Positions 1-6,958 of a stretch of DNA of 21,474 nucleotides are shown one piece after another. A program made the translations under genes and the position numbers. The notes under the pieces were generated by a model. The model worked only from the letters and a program-made list of their open reading frames with translations, ran no database searches and was not told the DNA's origin. Location: positions 1 to 21,474 of the forward strand of contig JBBQBQ010000029.1 of assembly GCA_038317685.1 (NCBI GenBank), in the 5' to 3' direction. Every line of letters begins with the position of its first letter. Position 1 is the stretch's first letter. This stretch comes from JBBQBQ01 sp038317685 (GTDB lineage: Bacteria > Desulfobacterota > Desulfuromonadia > Desulfuromonadales > DDH964).

Positions 1-225
1 CTCCCGGGCGATGTTGCGCACTTCGTCGGGGGTCCGGGCCAGCTTCACCCCGCCCCCCTTGCCCCGCCCGCCGGCATGGATCTGCGCCTTCACCACCCAC
101 GGCCCATCGGCCAGACGCTTCGCCCAGTCCCGCGCCGACGCGCTGTTGTAGCAGACGTGCCCGTCGGGGACGGTGACGCCGTACTTCCTGAGAATCTCCT
201 TCGCCTGGTACTCATGAATGTTCAT
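1..225 (-). CDS. sucC: Succinyl-CoA ligase (ADP-forming) beta subunit, N-terminal part
   Basis: The first 75 codons of a minus-strand gene that runs off the left edge. The protein starts MNIHEYQAKEILRKYGV, the hallmark N-terminus of the SucC ATP-grasp subunit, and continues with a VVKAQIHAGGRGKGGGVK segment that belongs to the nucleotide-binding ATP-grasp fold. SucC pairs with SucD to interconvert succinyl-CoA and succinate with ADP/ATP in the cytoplasmic TCA cycle. The ATG at 225 is preceded by a GAGG-type ribosome binding site (ACGAGGCAAGGC). A near-consensus promoter lies about 200 nt upstream, giving a long leader. The related malate-CoA ligase beta subunit (MtkA) shares this N-terminus and cannot be excluded from a fragment. 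Confidence 0.9.
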   Translation of the reverse strand, partial: MNIHEYQAKEILRKYGVTVPDGHVCYNSASARDWAKRLADGPWVVKAQIHAGGRGKGGGVKLARTPDEVRNIARE

Positions 226-433
226 GCCTTGCCTCGTGGTCTTAGGTGGATAGAAACACTCGCCGCTGGAATCTTCCGGTGGAACTCGGAGCAATGGCGA
301 TGCCAAGCCGGCAACCTACTGAAATTAAAATAAAATATTTATTTTAGACCACACCAATATCTCCGAAAGCGGTAACTTCCGGCCAAAAACGGCGGAAAAC
401 CATCAGGCGCCATTGGTAAAATGGTCAGAGCAT
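226..433 (-). other. Long AT-rich untranslated leader of sucC
   Basis: There is no gene between the predicted sucC promoter and its start codon. The stretch would be a roughly 200-nt mRNA leader. It holds a perfect 9-bp AT-only inverted repeat (326-346) and, closer to the promoter, an imperfect hairpin of the TTCCG...CGGAA type. I recognise no known riboswitch in it. Its AT content contrasts with the GC-rich genes on both sides. Confidence 0.45.
326..346. repeat. AT-only perfect inverted repeat in sucC leader
   Basis: Arms TAAAATAAA (326-334) and TTTATTTTA (338-346) are perfect reverse complements with a 3-nt spacer ATA. It sits about 80-100 nt downstream of the predicted sucC transcription start and about 100 nt upstream of the start codon. 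It could be an operator for a repressor, a nucleoid-protein site, or simply AT-rich spacer; an RNA hairpin of only A-U pairs would be weak. Confidence 0.5.
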
Positions 434-462
434 TTTATAAAATACCAATTCGCCCTTGTCAA
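434..462 (-). promoter_or_regulatory. Sigma-70 type promoter for sucC
   Basis: On the minus strand a perfect -35 TTGACA (457-462) is followed after 17 nt by a -10 TATAAA (434-439), five of six consensus bases with ideal spacing. Transcription would start near 427 and run leftwards into sucC. It lies immediately downstream of the likely terminator of the neighbouring Sm-like gene, so the arrangement fits an independent transcription unit. Confidence 0.65.
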
Positions 463-484
463 CAGCATAAAATAAACAAAATGA

Positions 485-526
485 AAAAATTTGGTTGAAA
501 TTTTACCTTTAGTAAATTTTTCAACC
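485..526 (-). terminator. Probable Rho-independent terminator of the Sm-like gene
   Basis: On the minus strand an imperfect AT-rich stem (GGTTGAAAAATTTAC pairing with GTAAAATTTCAACC, one offset) is followed by AAATTTTTT. The stop codon of the upstream small gene lies inside the 5' arm. The stem is AT-rich, so termination efficiency is uncertain. Confidence 0.45.
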
Positions 527-748
527 CGGGACCGAATCCCGGTTCTCCCCTAAAGGGGGCAGCCCTTTCTCCTCATCCTCCTCCGGAACGATGGCCACCA
601 CCTTTTCCATGGGGACCACCCGCCACCCGGTGATCCCACGCAGGGACACGGACTCCTCGGTCACCTCCCGCAGCACCCCACGGTAGATGAGGTCCCCGGT
701 CCGGACCACCACGGGTTGCCCGATCAACTGATGCAGCGGTTTTTTCAT
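521..748 (-). CDS. Small Sm/SH3-like beta-barrel protein of unknown function
   Basis: A 75-residue protein beginning MKKPLHQLIGQPVVVRTGDL. The ATG at 748 is chosen because GGGAGG lies 6 nt upstream; an in-frame TTG at 754 sits directly against the ribosome binding site and is unlikely. The core (GQPVVVRTGDLIYRGVL, then VSLRGITGWRVVPMEKV) has the spacing of a small Sm- or SH3-like barrel: strand, Gly turn, strand, then a strand carrying the hydrophobic VVPMEKVVAI. The C-terminal 25 residues are acidic and Pro/Gly rich, probably disordered. Sm-fold proteins often bind RNA, but no Hfq signature is visible, so function is not assigned. It has its own extended -10 promoter and terminator, so it appears monocistronic. 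Confidence 0.7.
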   Translation of the reverse strand: MKKPLHQLIGQPVVVRTGDLIYRGVLREVTEESVSLRGITGWRVVPMEKVVAIVPEEDEEKGLPPLGENRDSVPG

Positions 749-826
749 CGCCAACCTCCCTTCAGACTCCTCGGGCCGAACTTCCCCCGCCCGGAGAAAA
801 TGGCCCGGGACCCTGATTCCGCCACG

Positions 827-835
827 AGTGTAGCA
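827..835 (-). promoter_or_regulatory. Extended -10 promoter element upstream of the Sm-like gene
   Basis: The minus strand reads TGCTACACT, an extended -10 (TGn plus TACACT) about 80 nt upstream of the start codon at 748. No good -35 is present, which extended -10 promoters tolerate. The same TGCTAYAST form recurs before other genes in this window. Confidence 0.4.
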
Positions 836-885
836 GGATCAGGCCTCCGGGCCAGCAGCGGACTACAGAGCGCGAAGCGCAGAAG

Positions 886-1533
886 TTATTTCTGGGTCTT
901 GTTCCAGTCGGCCAAAAACTTTTCGATCCCGACCTCGGTCAAGGGGTGTTTGGCCAACTGCAGCAGAACCCCATAGGGGATGGTGCAGATGTCGGCACCG
1001 ATCAGCGCGGCATTCAGGACATGGAGGGGGGAGCGCACCGAGGCAACGATGATCTCGGTGGTGTACCCGTAGTTGTCGAAGATCGTCTTGATCTGTTCCA
1101 CCCCCGCCATGCCGTCATGGCCGACGTCGTCGAGACGGCCGACGAAGGGAGAAACAAAGCTCGCCCCGGCCTTGGCGGCCAGAAGGGCCTGTAACGGCGA
1201 AAAAGCCAGGGTGACATTGGTTCTGATTCCTTCGGCGGTGAAGATCCGCGTCGCCTTGAGACCCTCGGCAGTCATCGGGACCTTGATGACGATCTTTTCG
1301 GGGTCGATCTTCACCAGTTCCCGCCCTTCGCTGAGCATACCGGGAGCGTCGAGGGCGATGACCTCGGCCGAGATCGGCCCATCGACGAGGGCGGCAATCT
1401 CGTGGATCACCTCGCGAAAGTCACGGCCGCTCTTGGCGATCAGAGAGGGGTTGGTGGTGACGCCGTCGACCAGCCCGAGTTCACAGGCGGCACGGATTTC
1501 GGCTACCTCAGCGGTATCGATGAAAAATTTCAT
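886..1533 (-). CDS. tal: Transaldolase, TalC/FSA-type small family
   Basis: A 215-residue single-domain (beta/alpha)8 aldolase of the short transaldolase class, cytoplasmic, transferring a dihydroxyacetone unit between sugar phosphates in the non-oxidative pentose phosphate pathway. The N-terminus MKFFIDTAEVAEIR and the GVTTNPSLIAK motif are family hallmarks. The Schiff-base lysine is K84 in IVIKVPMT. Two positions that separate the subgroups read as transaldolase rather than fructose-6-phosphate aldolase: E57 in SAEVIAL (FSA has Gln) and F130 in SPFVGR (FSA has Tyr). Length is normal for the family. The ATG at 1533 has AAGGAG a few nt upstream. It follows the PP0621-like gene by 61 nt on the same strand and may be co-transcribed with it. 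Confidence 0.93.
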   Translation of the reverse strand: MKFFIDTAEVAEIRAACELGLVDGVTTNPSLIAKSGRDFREVIHEIAALVDGPISAEVIALDAPGMLSEGRELVKIDPEKIVIKVPMTAEGLKATRIFTAEGIRTNVTLAFSPLQALLAAKAGASFVSPFVGRLDDVGHDGMAGVEQIKTIFDNYGYTTEIIVASVRSPLHVLNAALIGADICTIPYGVLLQLAKHPLTEVGIEKFLADWNKTQK

Positions 1534-1594
1534 GGACTATCTCCTTTTGTACGGTTATTGGTTGTAACGCAGATAAAGATTCGAAAGCCTTGGG

Positions 1595-1846
1595 TCACTT
1601 CCCGTTCAAGAAGGCATCGCGACAAGCGGCCGAGCAGAAGTAGTGGCGTTCACCGCGGACCGTGGCGTTCAGTGCGTTGCTGCGGGGAACGAAGGTGCCA
1701 CATTGGGGATCGCGGACCATCTCCTCGCCGTCCCGGGTCCGCGCCTGCGGCGGACCGCCGGATTTGCCGGAGAGCTTCCGGACCAGCATTTTGAAGAGGG
1801 TGAATCCGATATAGAAGAGGAGCGCCAACTGCAACAAACGGATCAT
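1595..1846 (-). CDS. PP0621-family membrane-anchored Cys protein
   Basis: An 83-residue protein with one N-terminal membrane helix (about residues 3-22, LLQLALLFYIGFTLFKMLV), a basic linker, and a C-terminal YHS/TRASH-like metal-binding module. The module shows MVRDPQCGTFVPRS followed by HYFCSAACRDAFL, with candidate ligands C49, C71 and C75. This is the layout of the PP0621 family, whose function is not established; by analogy with YHS/TRASH modules it may bind a transition metal at the cytoplasmic face. The start codon is 4 nt after the folK stop, so the two are translationally linked; only a weak GGTGA precedes it. Confidence 0.85.
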   Translation of the reverse strand: MIRLLQLALLFYIGFTLFKMLVRKLSGKSGGPPQARTRDGEEMVRDPQCGTFVPRSNALNATVRGERHYFCSAACRDAFLNGK

Positions 1847-1850
1847 GACG

Positions 1851-2360
1851 TCACCAGGCCTGAGTCAGGCGAAAGACCGGCGGGGCATCCGTCAGGTCGG
1901 CCAGGAGCTGGCGGACGGTCTTGCCGTAAACCGGATGGATCAGATCGGGGGCCAGCTCGACCAGGGGCGCGAGGACGAAGCGCCGCGCGGCGAGGCGCGG
2001 ATGGGGGATGCTCAGCCCCGGGATTTCGATAATCTCATCTCCATAGAAGAGAAGATCGACGTCGAGAGTGCGCGGGCCCCATCGTTCATGCCGTTGCCGC
2101 CCACAAGCCGCCTCGACCTCCAGCCCCTTTTCGAGAAGCGTCCGAGGCATGAGAGGAGTGCGTACCGCCGCCACCGCATTCAGATAGTCTGGCTGGCCCA
2201 AGGGTCCACCAACAGCGGCACTTCGATAGAGACCCGACCAAGCCGTCATCTCCACCTCGGGGAGGGCCGCCAGGGCATCCCGGCCAACGCGCAACATTGC
2301 CCCAGGGTCACCGAGGTTGGCGCCGAGGGCCAGATAAGCGGTAACGACGACACTTTGCAT
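1851..2360 (-). CDS. folK: 2-amino-4-hydroxy-6-hydroxymethyldihydropteridine pyrophosphokinase
   Basis: A 169-residue cytoplasmic enzyme transferring pyrophosphate from ATP to hydroxymethyl-dihydropterin in folate synthesis. Family motifs are complete: LALGANLGDP near the N-terminus, the GQPDYLNAV pterin-side loop, RTLDVDLLFYG with the two Mg-binding aspartates D100 and D102, and IPHPRLAARRFVLAPL. The start is set at the ATG at 2360 because the family begins just before the LALGANLG strand; an open frame extends 26 codons further but is unlike the family. No Shine-Dalgarno precedes this ATG, and a good promoter places the transcript start on it, suggesting a leaderless mRNA. It heads a unit with the PP0621-like gene. 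Confidence 0.93.
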   Translation of the reverse strand: MQSVVVTAYLALGANLGDPGAMLRVGRDALAALPEVEMTAWSGLYRSAAVGGPLGQPDYLNAVAAVRTPLMPRTLLEKGLEVEAACGRQRHERWGPRTLDVDLLFYGDEIIEIPGLSIPHPRLAARRFVLAPLVELAPDLIHPVYGKTVRQLLADLTDAPPVFRLTQAW

Positions 2361-2366
2361 CGGACG

Positions 2367-2396
2367 ATTAAAGCACGCTCCGCGCCCGGAGGTCAA
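2367..2396 (-). promoter_or_regulatory. Sigma-70 promoter of folK (likely leaderless transcript)
   Basis: On the minus strand -35 TTGACC (2391-2396), an 18-nt spacer, and extended -10 TGC-TTTAAT (hexamer 2367-2372). Six bases separate the hexamer from the A of the folK ATG at 2360, which is the normal distance to the transcription start. Confidence 0.55.
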
Positions 2397-2475
2397 CGTC
2401 AAGGAGGCGAGTCGGAAGGCCTTGCGCGGAGGGGCCAAAAACTCGGTCAGCCCGCCCCTTAGGTCGGTTTTCCTC

Positions 2476-2484
2476 TGCTATAGT
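2476..2484 (+). promoter_or_regulatory. Extended -10 promoter of the AsmA-like gene
   Basis: TGCTATAGT, an extended -10 element, 44 nt before the chosen ATG at 2529. The -35 region is poor. The predicted start of transcription is near 2491. Confidence 0.4.
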
Positions 2485-2528
2485 GTTCTACAGTGTTACT
2501 TAACTTTGCACGACCGGGACGGGAACCG

Positions 2529-3959
2529 ATGTCGAAGACGTGGAAAAAATTTCTCATTGCAGGCGGCAGCCTCGGTGGCTGCCTCCTCCTCGCGGTTCTG
2601 GCAGTGGTCCTTTTGGTGGACCTTAACAGTTATCGTTCCCAGTTGGAGGCCAGGGCCAGCGACGCTCTGGGAATGGAAGTCCGCATCGCTGGCCATATGG
2701 GGTTCGGGTTTTGGCCCGGCCTGCATGTCACCCTCGCCGACCTCCAGGTCCGCAACCGAGGGACCGAACTCGCCGTGGTCCCGAAGGCCCGCCTGGGGAT
2801 TGAAATGTGGCCCCTCCTTCGCGGGCAGATTCATTTCTACAGCATTTGGTTACTGGAGCCGGGCTTCTTCATTGAGCGATCCGCCGACGGAACCTTCAAC
2901 TTCCAGTCAACCATGCCGGCGGACGGTGCTCCGTCCTCATCCATTGATCTGGCGGCCCTTTCAATCACCGGCGGAAGCCTCCACTACCTCGACCGGAAAT
3001 CCGGGGATCAATTCACCGTCGAGACACTCGACCTGGGATTGAGTGCCCTGCGACAGCCCGCGCAGACCAACGCGGTATCCCGGCAAAACCTTTCCTTTGC
3101 AGCATCCGGCTCTTGCAAGGAAATCCGGGGGAAGCAATGGTCACTCTCCAAGGTGGCGTTCACGATCGACGGCAAGGACGGAGTTTTCGAGGTGAACCCG
3201 ATCACCCTGTCACTTTTCGGGGGATCGGGGAGCGGGGATCTGAGGCTCGACTATTCCCAAGCAATCCCCACCTATCAAGGCCACTTCAGGCTCTCAGAAT
3301 TTCATCTGGAAGAGACCCTTAGGGCCCTGGCTCCGGGGCTTGATGCGAGGGGGTCGCTGGATTTCACCGCAGAGGTAGCGGGGAAGGGCAAGGACATCTC
3401 CGAAATTGAGCGTTCCATCACTGGTCGTGCCTCCCTATTGGGTGAGAACCTCACCCTGCACGGCCAGGATCTCGACATGGAGATTTCGCGGTATGAATCG
3501 AGTCAACACTTCAATCTGGTTGACCTGACAGCCGTCTTCCTCGCCGGCCCCATCGGACTTGCGGCCACCAAAGGCTACACTTTTGCAAGTCTCGTTAACG
3601 GTTCGGAGGGAAGTAGCGAAATCCGGACTCTGGTTTCCATCTGGACCCTTGAGGACGGGGTGGCCCACGCCAAGGACGTCGCCATGGCGACTCGGAAAAA
3701 TCGCATTGCGCTAACGGGTGGAATTGATTTCCCCAACCAACAGTTGGTGGCAATGACAGTGGCGGTGGTCGATGCCCAGGGGTGTGCCACTGTGGAGCAG
3801 ACCATTAACGGCCCCTTGCAAAAACCGGTCGTCGAAAGACCGAACTTCCTGGCTTCTCTGGCGGGGCCGGCCATCAATCTCTTCCAAAAAGCCCGAGACC
3901 TACTCCCCGGCGGGGGCTGCAAGATCTTCTATGCCGGCTCGGTGACACCCCCGAACTGA
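2529..3959 (+). CDS. AsmA-family protein
   Basis: A 476-residue protein beginning MSKTWKKFLIAGGS with a single N-terminal membrane helix (about residues 6-31) followed by a long periplasmic-type region. The segment NSYRSQLEARASDALGMEVRIAG, the FWPGLHVTLADLQVRNR strand, and a central LDFTAEVAGKG repeat region match AsmA proteins; the end (a Cys followed by KIFYAGSVTPP) matches the conserved AsmA C-terminus. AsmA-like proteins are inner-membrane anchored and linked to outer-membrane biogenesis and lipid transport across the periplasm. A GTG start at 2493 would add 12 residues, but the ATG gives a more typical signal-anchor N-terminus. No ribosome binding site is strong. It stands alone between folK and the convergent CLC gene. 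Confidence 0.88.
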   Translation: MSKTWKKFLIAGGSLGGCLLLAVLAVVLLVDLNSYRSQLEARASDALGMEVRIAGHMGFGFWPGLHVTLADLQVRNRGTELAVVPKARLGIEMWPLLRGQIHFYSIWLLEPGFFIERSADGTFNFQSTMPADGAPSSSIDLAALSITGGSLHYLDRKSGDQFTVETLDLGLSALRQPAQTNAVSRQNLSFAASGSCKEIRGKQWSLSKVAFTIDGKDGVFEVNPITLSLFGGSGSGDLRLDYSQAIPTYQGHFRLSEFHLEETLRALAPGLDARGSLDFTAEVAGKGKDISEIERSITGRASLLGENLTLHGQDLDMEISRYESSQHFNLVDLTAVFLAGPIGLAATKGYTFASLVNGSEGSSEIRTLVSIWTLEDGVAHAKDVAMATRKNRIALTGGIDFPNQQLVAMTVAVVDAQGCATVEQTINGPLQKPVVERPNFLASLAGPAINLFQKARDLLPGGGCKIFYAGSVTPPN

Positions 3960-4035
3960 ACAGAACCGCCTCCTGGATCGTCCAGTCACTGCCCCAAAGC
4001 AATTCGAACTAGGTCTTCGACTCTTCTTGGGCCCT

Positions 4036-5847
4036 TCAGACCTCCCGGTAAAGCCCCTTTTGTTTTTCAAGTTCGCTGGCGTAGCGGGACAAAACGGCGC
4101 GGCGCGAAAGCATGAAATGCACCTTGCGCGGGTCGGCGAGGTCGAGAACCGGAATCTCTTCGAGGCCGCGGCTGGTCAATTTGCGCAACACCTCGGTCAG
4201 GGGTTCGTCGGGCCGGGTGGTGATGACCTTGCCGGTGGCGAGGTCACCGGCCCTGATCAGGCCGTGGGGGATATCCTCGGCCAGGATGCGGCGGATATCA
4301 TTGACGGAAAAAATGCCGGTCAGGTTGCCTTCGCTGTCGACCACCGGGTAGTAGGCCCCTTCGGCATCGGCGATCTCCTGGAGAATCTCTCCGAGGGACA
4401 TCTCCTCCGGAATCGGGTGCGGCTTGCGCCCGGTTTCAGCCAGGTCGGCGACGTGCAGCCCCGCCAGGACATCGACGACGAAGTCGCCGAGGTGGGCCGG
4501 CGAATCGATGCGACCGGCCACCTGCTTCTGGTAGATGGTGTTCTTGCGGAAGACGATCATCGCCACCACACAGACCAGCATCAGCGGCGCCAGCAGTGAA
4601 TAGTTGCCGGTCAGCTCGCAGACCATGATCAGGGTGGCGATGGGAGTATTGGAAACCCCGGCGAAGAAACCGGCCATGCCGATCAGAACATAGGCCCGGG
4701 GGTCCTGGACTATGCCAGGCAGCAGGACCGCGGCGGTGGCCCCGAAAGCGCCGCCGAGCATGGCACCGATGACCAGGCTGGGGGCGAAGACCCCGCCGGA
4801 GCCCCCCGAGGAGATGGTGAAACTGGTGGCAAGGATCTTGGCGAAAGCGATCAGCAGCATCAGCCAGAGCGCCAGTTTGCCGTAAAGTGCCGCCTGCACC
4901 AGGCCGTACCCGGAGCCAAGGACCTGGGGAACAAGCATCGCCAGCAGGCCGAGGAGGAGCCCGCCGATCGCAGGCTTGAACATCGGCGGGATCCGGAGGG
5001 CACGGAACGCGGCCTGGATGCCGTAAAAGGTCTTCGCGTAGAACTTGCCGACGAAGGCGCAGAGGACCCCGAGGAAGAGGTAGCAGATCAGTTCGCTCGG
5101 ATGCTCGAAGACGAAGTGCGGGGTGACCAGCAGCGGTTTCCAGCCGGTGACCGCGCCGAAGATCGAGTAGGCGACAATCGAGGAGATGATGCAGGGGATC
5201 AGCCCTTCGTGCTCAAACTCCGGGTCCTGGTAAAGGACTTCAACGGCGAAGAGGGCGCCCCCCAGGGGAGCGCGAAAGGTGGCCCCGATGCCTCCGGCCA
5301 TCCCGGCCAGCAACAGAATGCGCCGGTCGGCGGTCGCGAGCCTCAGCCGTCCAGCCAGCCAGGATCCGAAGCCGGCGCCGATCTGAGCCACCGGCCCCTC
5401 CTTGCCGGCGCTGCCGCCGGTGCCGATGGTGACGATGGACGCGAGCCCCTTGATGATCGGCACCCGGCCACGGATCTGCCCCCCCTTGTTGTGGAAGGCA
5501 TCGATCGCCGCGTCGGTGCCGTGCCCCTCGGCCTCCGGTGCAAAGTTGAAGACCAGAAAGCCGGAGACCAGCCCGCCGATGACCGGGATCAGGAACAAAA
5601 ACCAGCGGTGTTCCATCGCCAGCGTGGAGATCGCCTCCATACTGGCCATATCGAACCCCTCCTCCGGGGGATGGAAGCCGGCCAGCCCCTTGAGAAAGAA
5701 GGTGTCGCACCAGTGCACCCCGGCAGAGAAGGCAATCGCTCCCAAGCCCGCCACCACCCCGACCAGGGTACTGAGCAGCAGAGGGCGCCCCATGGAACGG
5801 ACGTCCAGTTCGCTCAGTAGTTCTTTGAGATGCCCGTAAAGACCCAT
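4036..5847 (-). CDS. CLC-family chloride channel/transporter with C-terminal CBS pair
   Basis: A 603-residue inner-membrane protein: about 430 residues of CLC pore domain, then two CBS domains (about 460-590) that in this family sense nucleotides. Anion-selectivity segments are present: GHGTDAAI near residue 109 (in place of GSGIP), GKEGP with the gating glutamate E150, and GSGGVFAPSLVIG. The conserved pore tyrosine may be the Y in NTIYQKQ. The internal proton-pathway glutamate of the E. coli exchanger is replaced: the sequence reads APLGGALFAVEV, giving V204 where exchangers have Glu, as in eukaryotic CLC channels. The ATG at 5847 is the first in frame after a stop; no strong ribosome binding site precedes it. 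It is convergent with the AsmA-like gene and monocistronic. Confidence 0.93.
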   Translation of the reverse strand: MGLYGHLKELLSELDVRSMGRPLLLSTLVGVVAGLGAIAFSAGVHWCDTFFLKGLAGFHPPEEGFDMASMEAISTLAMEHRWFLFLIPVIGGLVSGFLVFNFAPEAEGHGTDAAIDAFHNKGGQIRGRVPIIKGLASIVTIGTGGSAGKEGPVAQIGAGFGSWLAGRLRLATADRRILLLAGMAGGIGATFRAPLGGALFAVEVLYQDPEFEHEGLIPCIISSIVAYSIFGAVTGWKPLLVTPHFVFEHPSELICYLFLGVLCAFVGKFYAKTFYGIQAAFRALRIPPMFKPAIGGLLLGLLAMLVPQVLGSGYGLVQAALYGKLALWLMLLIAFAKILATSFTISSGGSGGVFAPSLVIGAMLGGAFGATAAVLLPGIVQDPRAYVLIGMAGFFAGVSNTPIATLIMVCELTGNYSLLAPLMLVCVVAMIVFRKNTIYQKQVAGRIDSPAHLGDFVVDVLAGLHVADLAETGRKPHPIPEEMSLGEILQEIADAEGAYYPVVDSEGNLTGIFSVNDIRRILAEDIPHGLIRAGDLATGKVITTRPDEPLTEVLRKLTSRGLEEIPVLDLADPRKVHFMLSRRAVLSRYASELEKQKGLYREV

Positions 5848-6155
5848 CGATCACCGGCGGCTGGGATTGAATTTCTCCTAATCAACCACCTGCAAGGAAT
5901 TAATGCAAGCAGAATGACTACTTGAATGTCGATGAGGACTTGGCCCAGGGTGGCCGAATGGTCACCGGGTTCACAAATTTTTTCACAGCCTCCCCGTCAA
6001 TGAATCCAGATTCTGCCGATGAGCCGGATTCCAGCTTACCGAAGGGGAAGGATCGTGCCTGGGTTATTGAACAAAGCCTAAGGCCACTTGACAACTATGC
6101 CTCATGCCGGCCCAGGCCTGACGCCCCTCCACCCTCAGGCAAGTGAAAAATAAAT

Positions 6156-6208
6156 CCGTCTGACCCATGGTAACAGTCCAGGACGGCTCGAATATCGTCA
6201 GATGCAAG
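6156..6208. repeat. Decayed copy of the intergenic repeat family
   Basis: Positions 6176-6208 match 8587-8619 at 30 of 33 bases, covering GTCCAGG, CGGCTC and TCGTCAGATGCAAG. The left arm of the hairpin has also diverged: 6156-6160 CCGTC now pairs with 6182-6186 GACGG, replacing the CCGCC/GGCGG pairing of the intact copies. Beyond 6208 similarity fades. On the minus strand the stem is followed by ATTTATTTTTC, so it could still act as a terminator. Confidence 0.65.
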
Positions 6209-6310
6209 TTGGAGCGGGGGGTCTTTGGCGAGGTGAAGCAGTTCCTGCCTGGGAGGGATTGGCTTTAGAGGCGGGTTGAGCAGCCAGCCCCCATACATCA
6301 CGAAAATAGG

Positions 6311-6342
6311 CCCCGGGGCTTGGAGGCTGTTCAGCCCCGGGG
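6311..6342. repeat. Strong 10-bp GC inverted repeat
   Basis: CCCCGGGGCT (6311-6320) and AGCCCCGGGG (6333-6342) are perfect reverse complements around a 12-nt loop. On the minus strand the stem is followed by CCTATTTTCG, a short T-run, so a weak minus-strand terminator is possible. No upstream gene on that strand is evident. Confidence 0.6.
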
Positions 6343-6958
6343 CGAAGCCCGGACGACTCAGAGAGCCGGGACAGGATCAACTGTTCCCGATCCAGGAACT
6401 TCATTCCCTCCTGTGGAACAGGTGCTGGTCAGACATGCGATCTGTGCCCCCGGCCGCCGGACCGGGTAGAGATCGCCCTGGTTCTGATAATTAAGCGATT
6501 TTCGGGCTCCGAGGTCGAGCGCCATCTCAGACACTTCGGAGCAGAGTCCCGGGTTGCGATTGAGCTGCAACTCCCCGCTCGGCACCGAAACCGCTTGGTC
6601 TGGCCGTCGATGCCGGCGGCGGCGGTCAGGACTCTCATCAGCAAGCACCGGGCCATCTTTTTTTCATTTTATTTCAATGGCTTGCCTTTGGGTGGGGGAT
6701 ATGGGCTACGTCAAAAGCCTCGTGTGACGGACAAGAAACGTCCCTCCTGGCCGGCATTCGCCAAGGGGGACGGGAAATCTGCTCGACAGGATAAAGGCTG
6801 AACATAAGCTACCGGCGGTCACCGGCTGCGGCAAGCCCGACCCTTCGGCATGAGTTGTGCCTGGCATAGGGTGAAGAATCGAATATCCGAAACGTCCCCT
6901 CGTTGACTCCCACGCCGCACGGCATCAGGTCAATGCCTGTCGCTGCTCAGTGATTATC

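Larger units (their letters stand above)
5848..6958. other. Gene-poor 1.1-kb region with hairpins and repeat remnants
   Basis: No convincing gene. It holds a decayed copy of the 8391-8710 repeat family (6156-6208) and a strong GC hairpin (6311-6342). From about 6410 to 6670 one plus frame stays open (it includes DRVEIALVLIIKRFSGSEV) but has no start, no ribosome binding site and no family I recognise, so it may be gene debris. The remaining short open frames lack ribosome binding sites and coding character. The 3' end of the repeat-protein operon would lie near 6950; no T-tailed terminator is evident there. Confidence 0.6.

Noticed and set aside
2361..2438. 26-codon N-terminal extension of folK
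   Set aside because: It runs back through the promoter and adds residues unlike the family, which starts just before LALGANLG.
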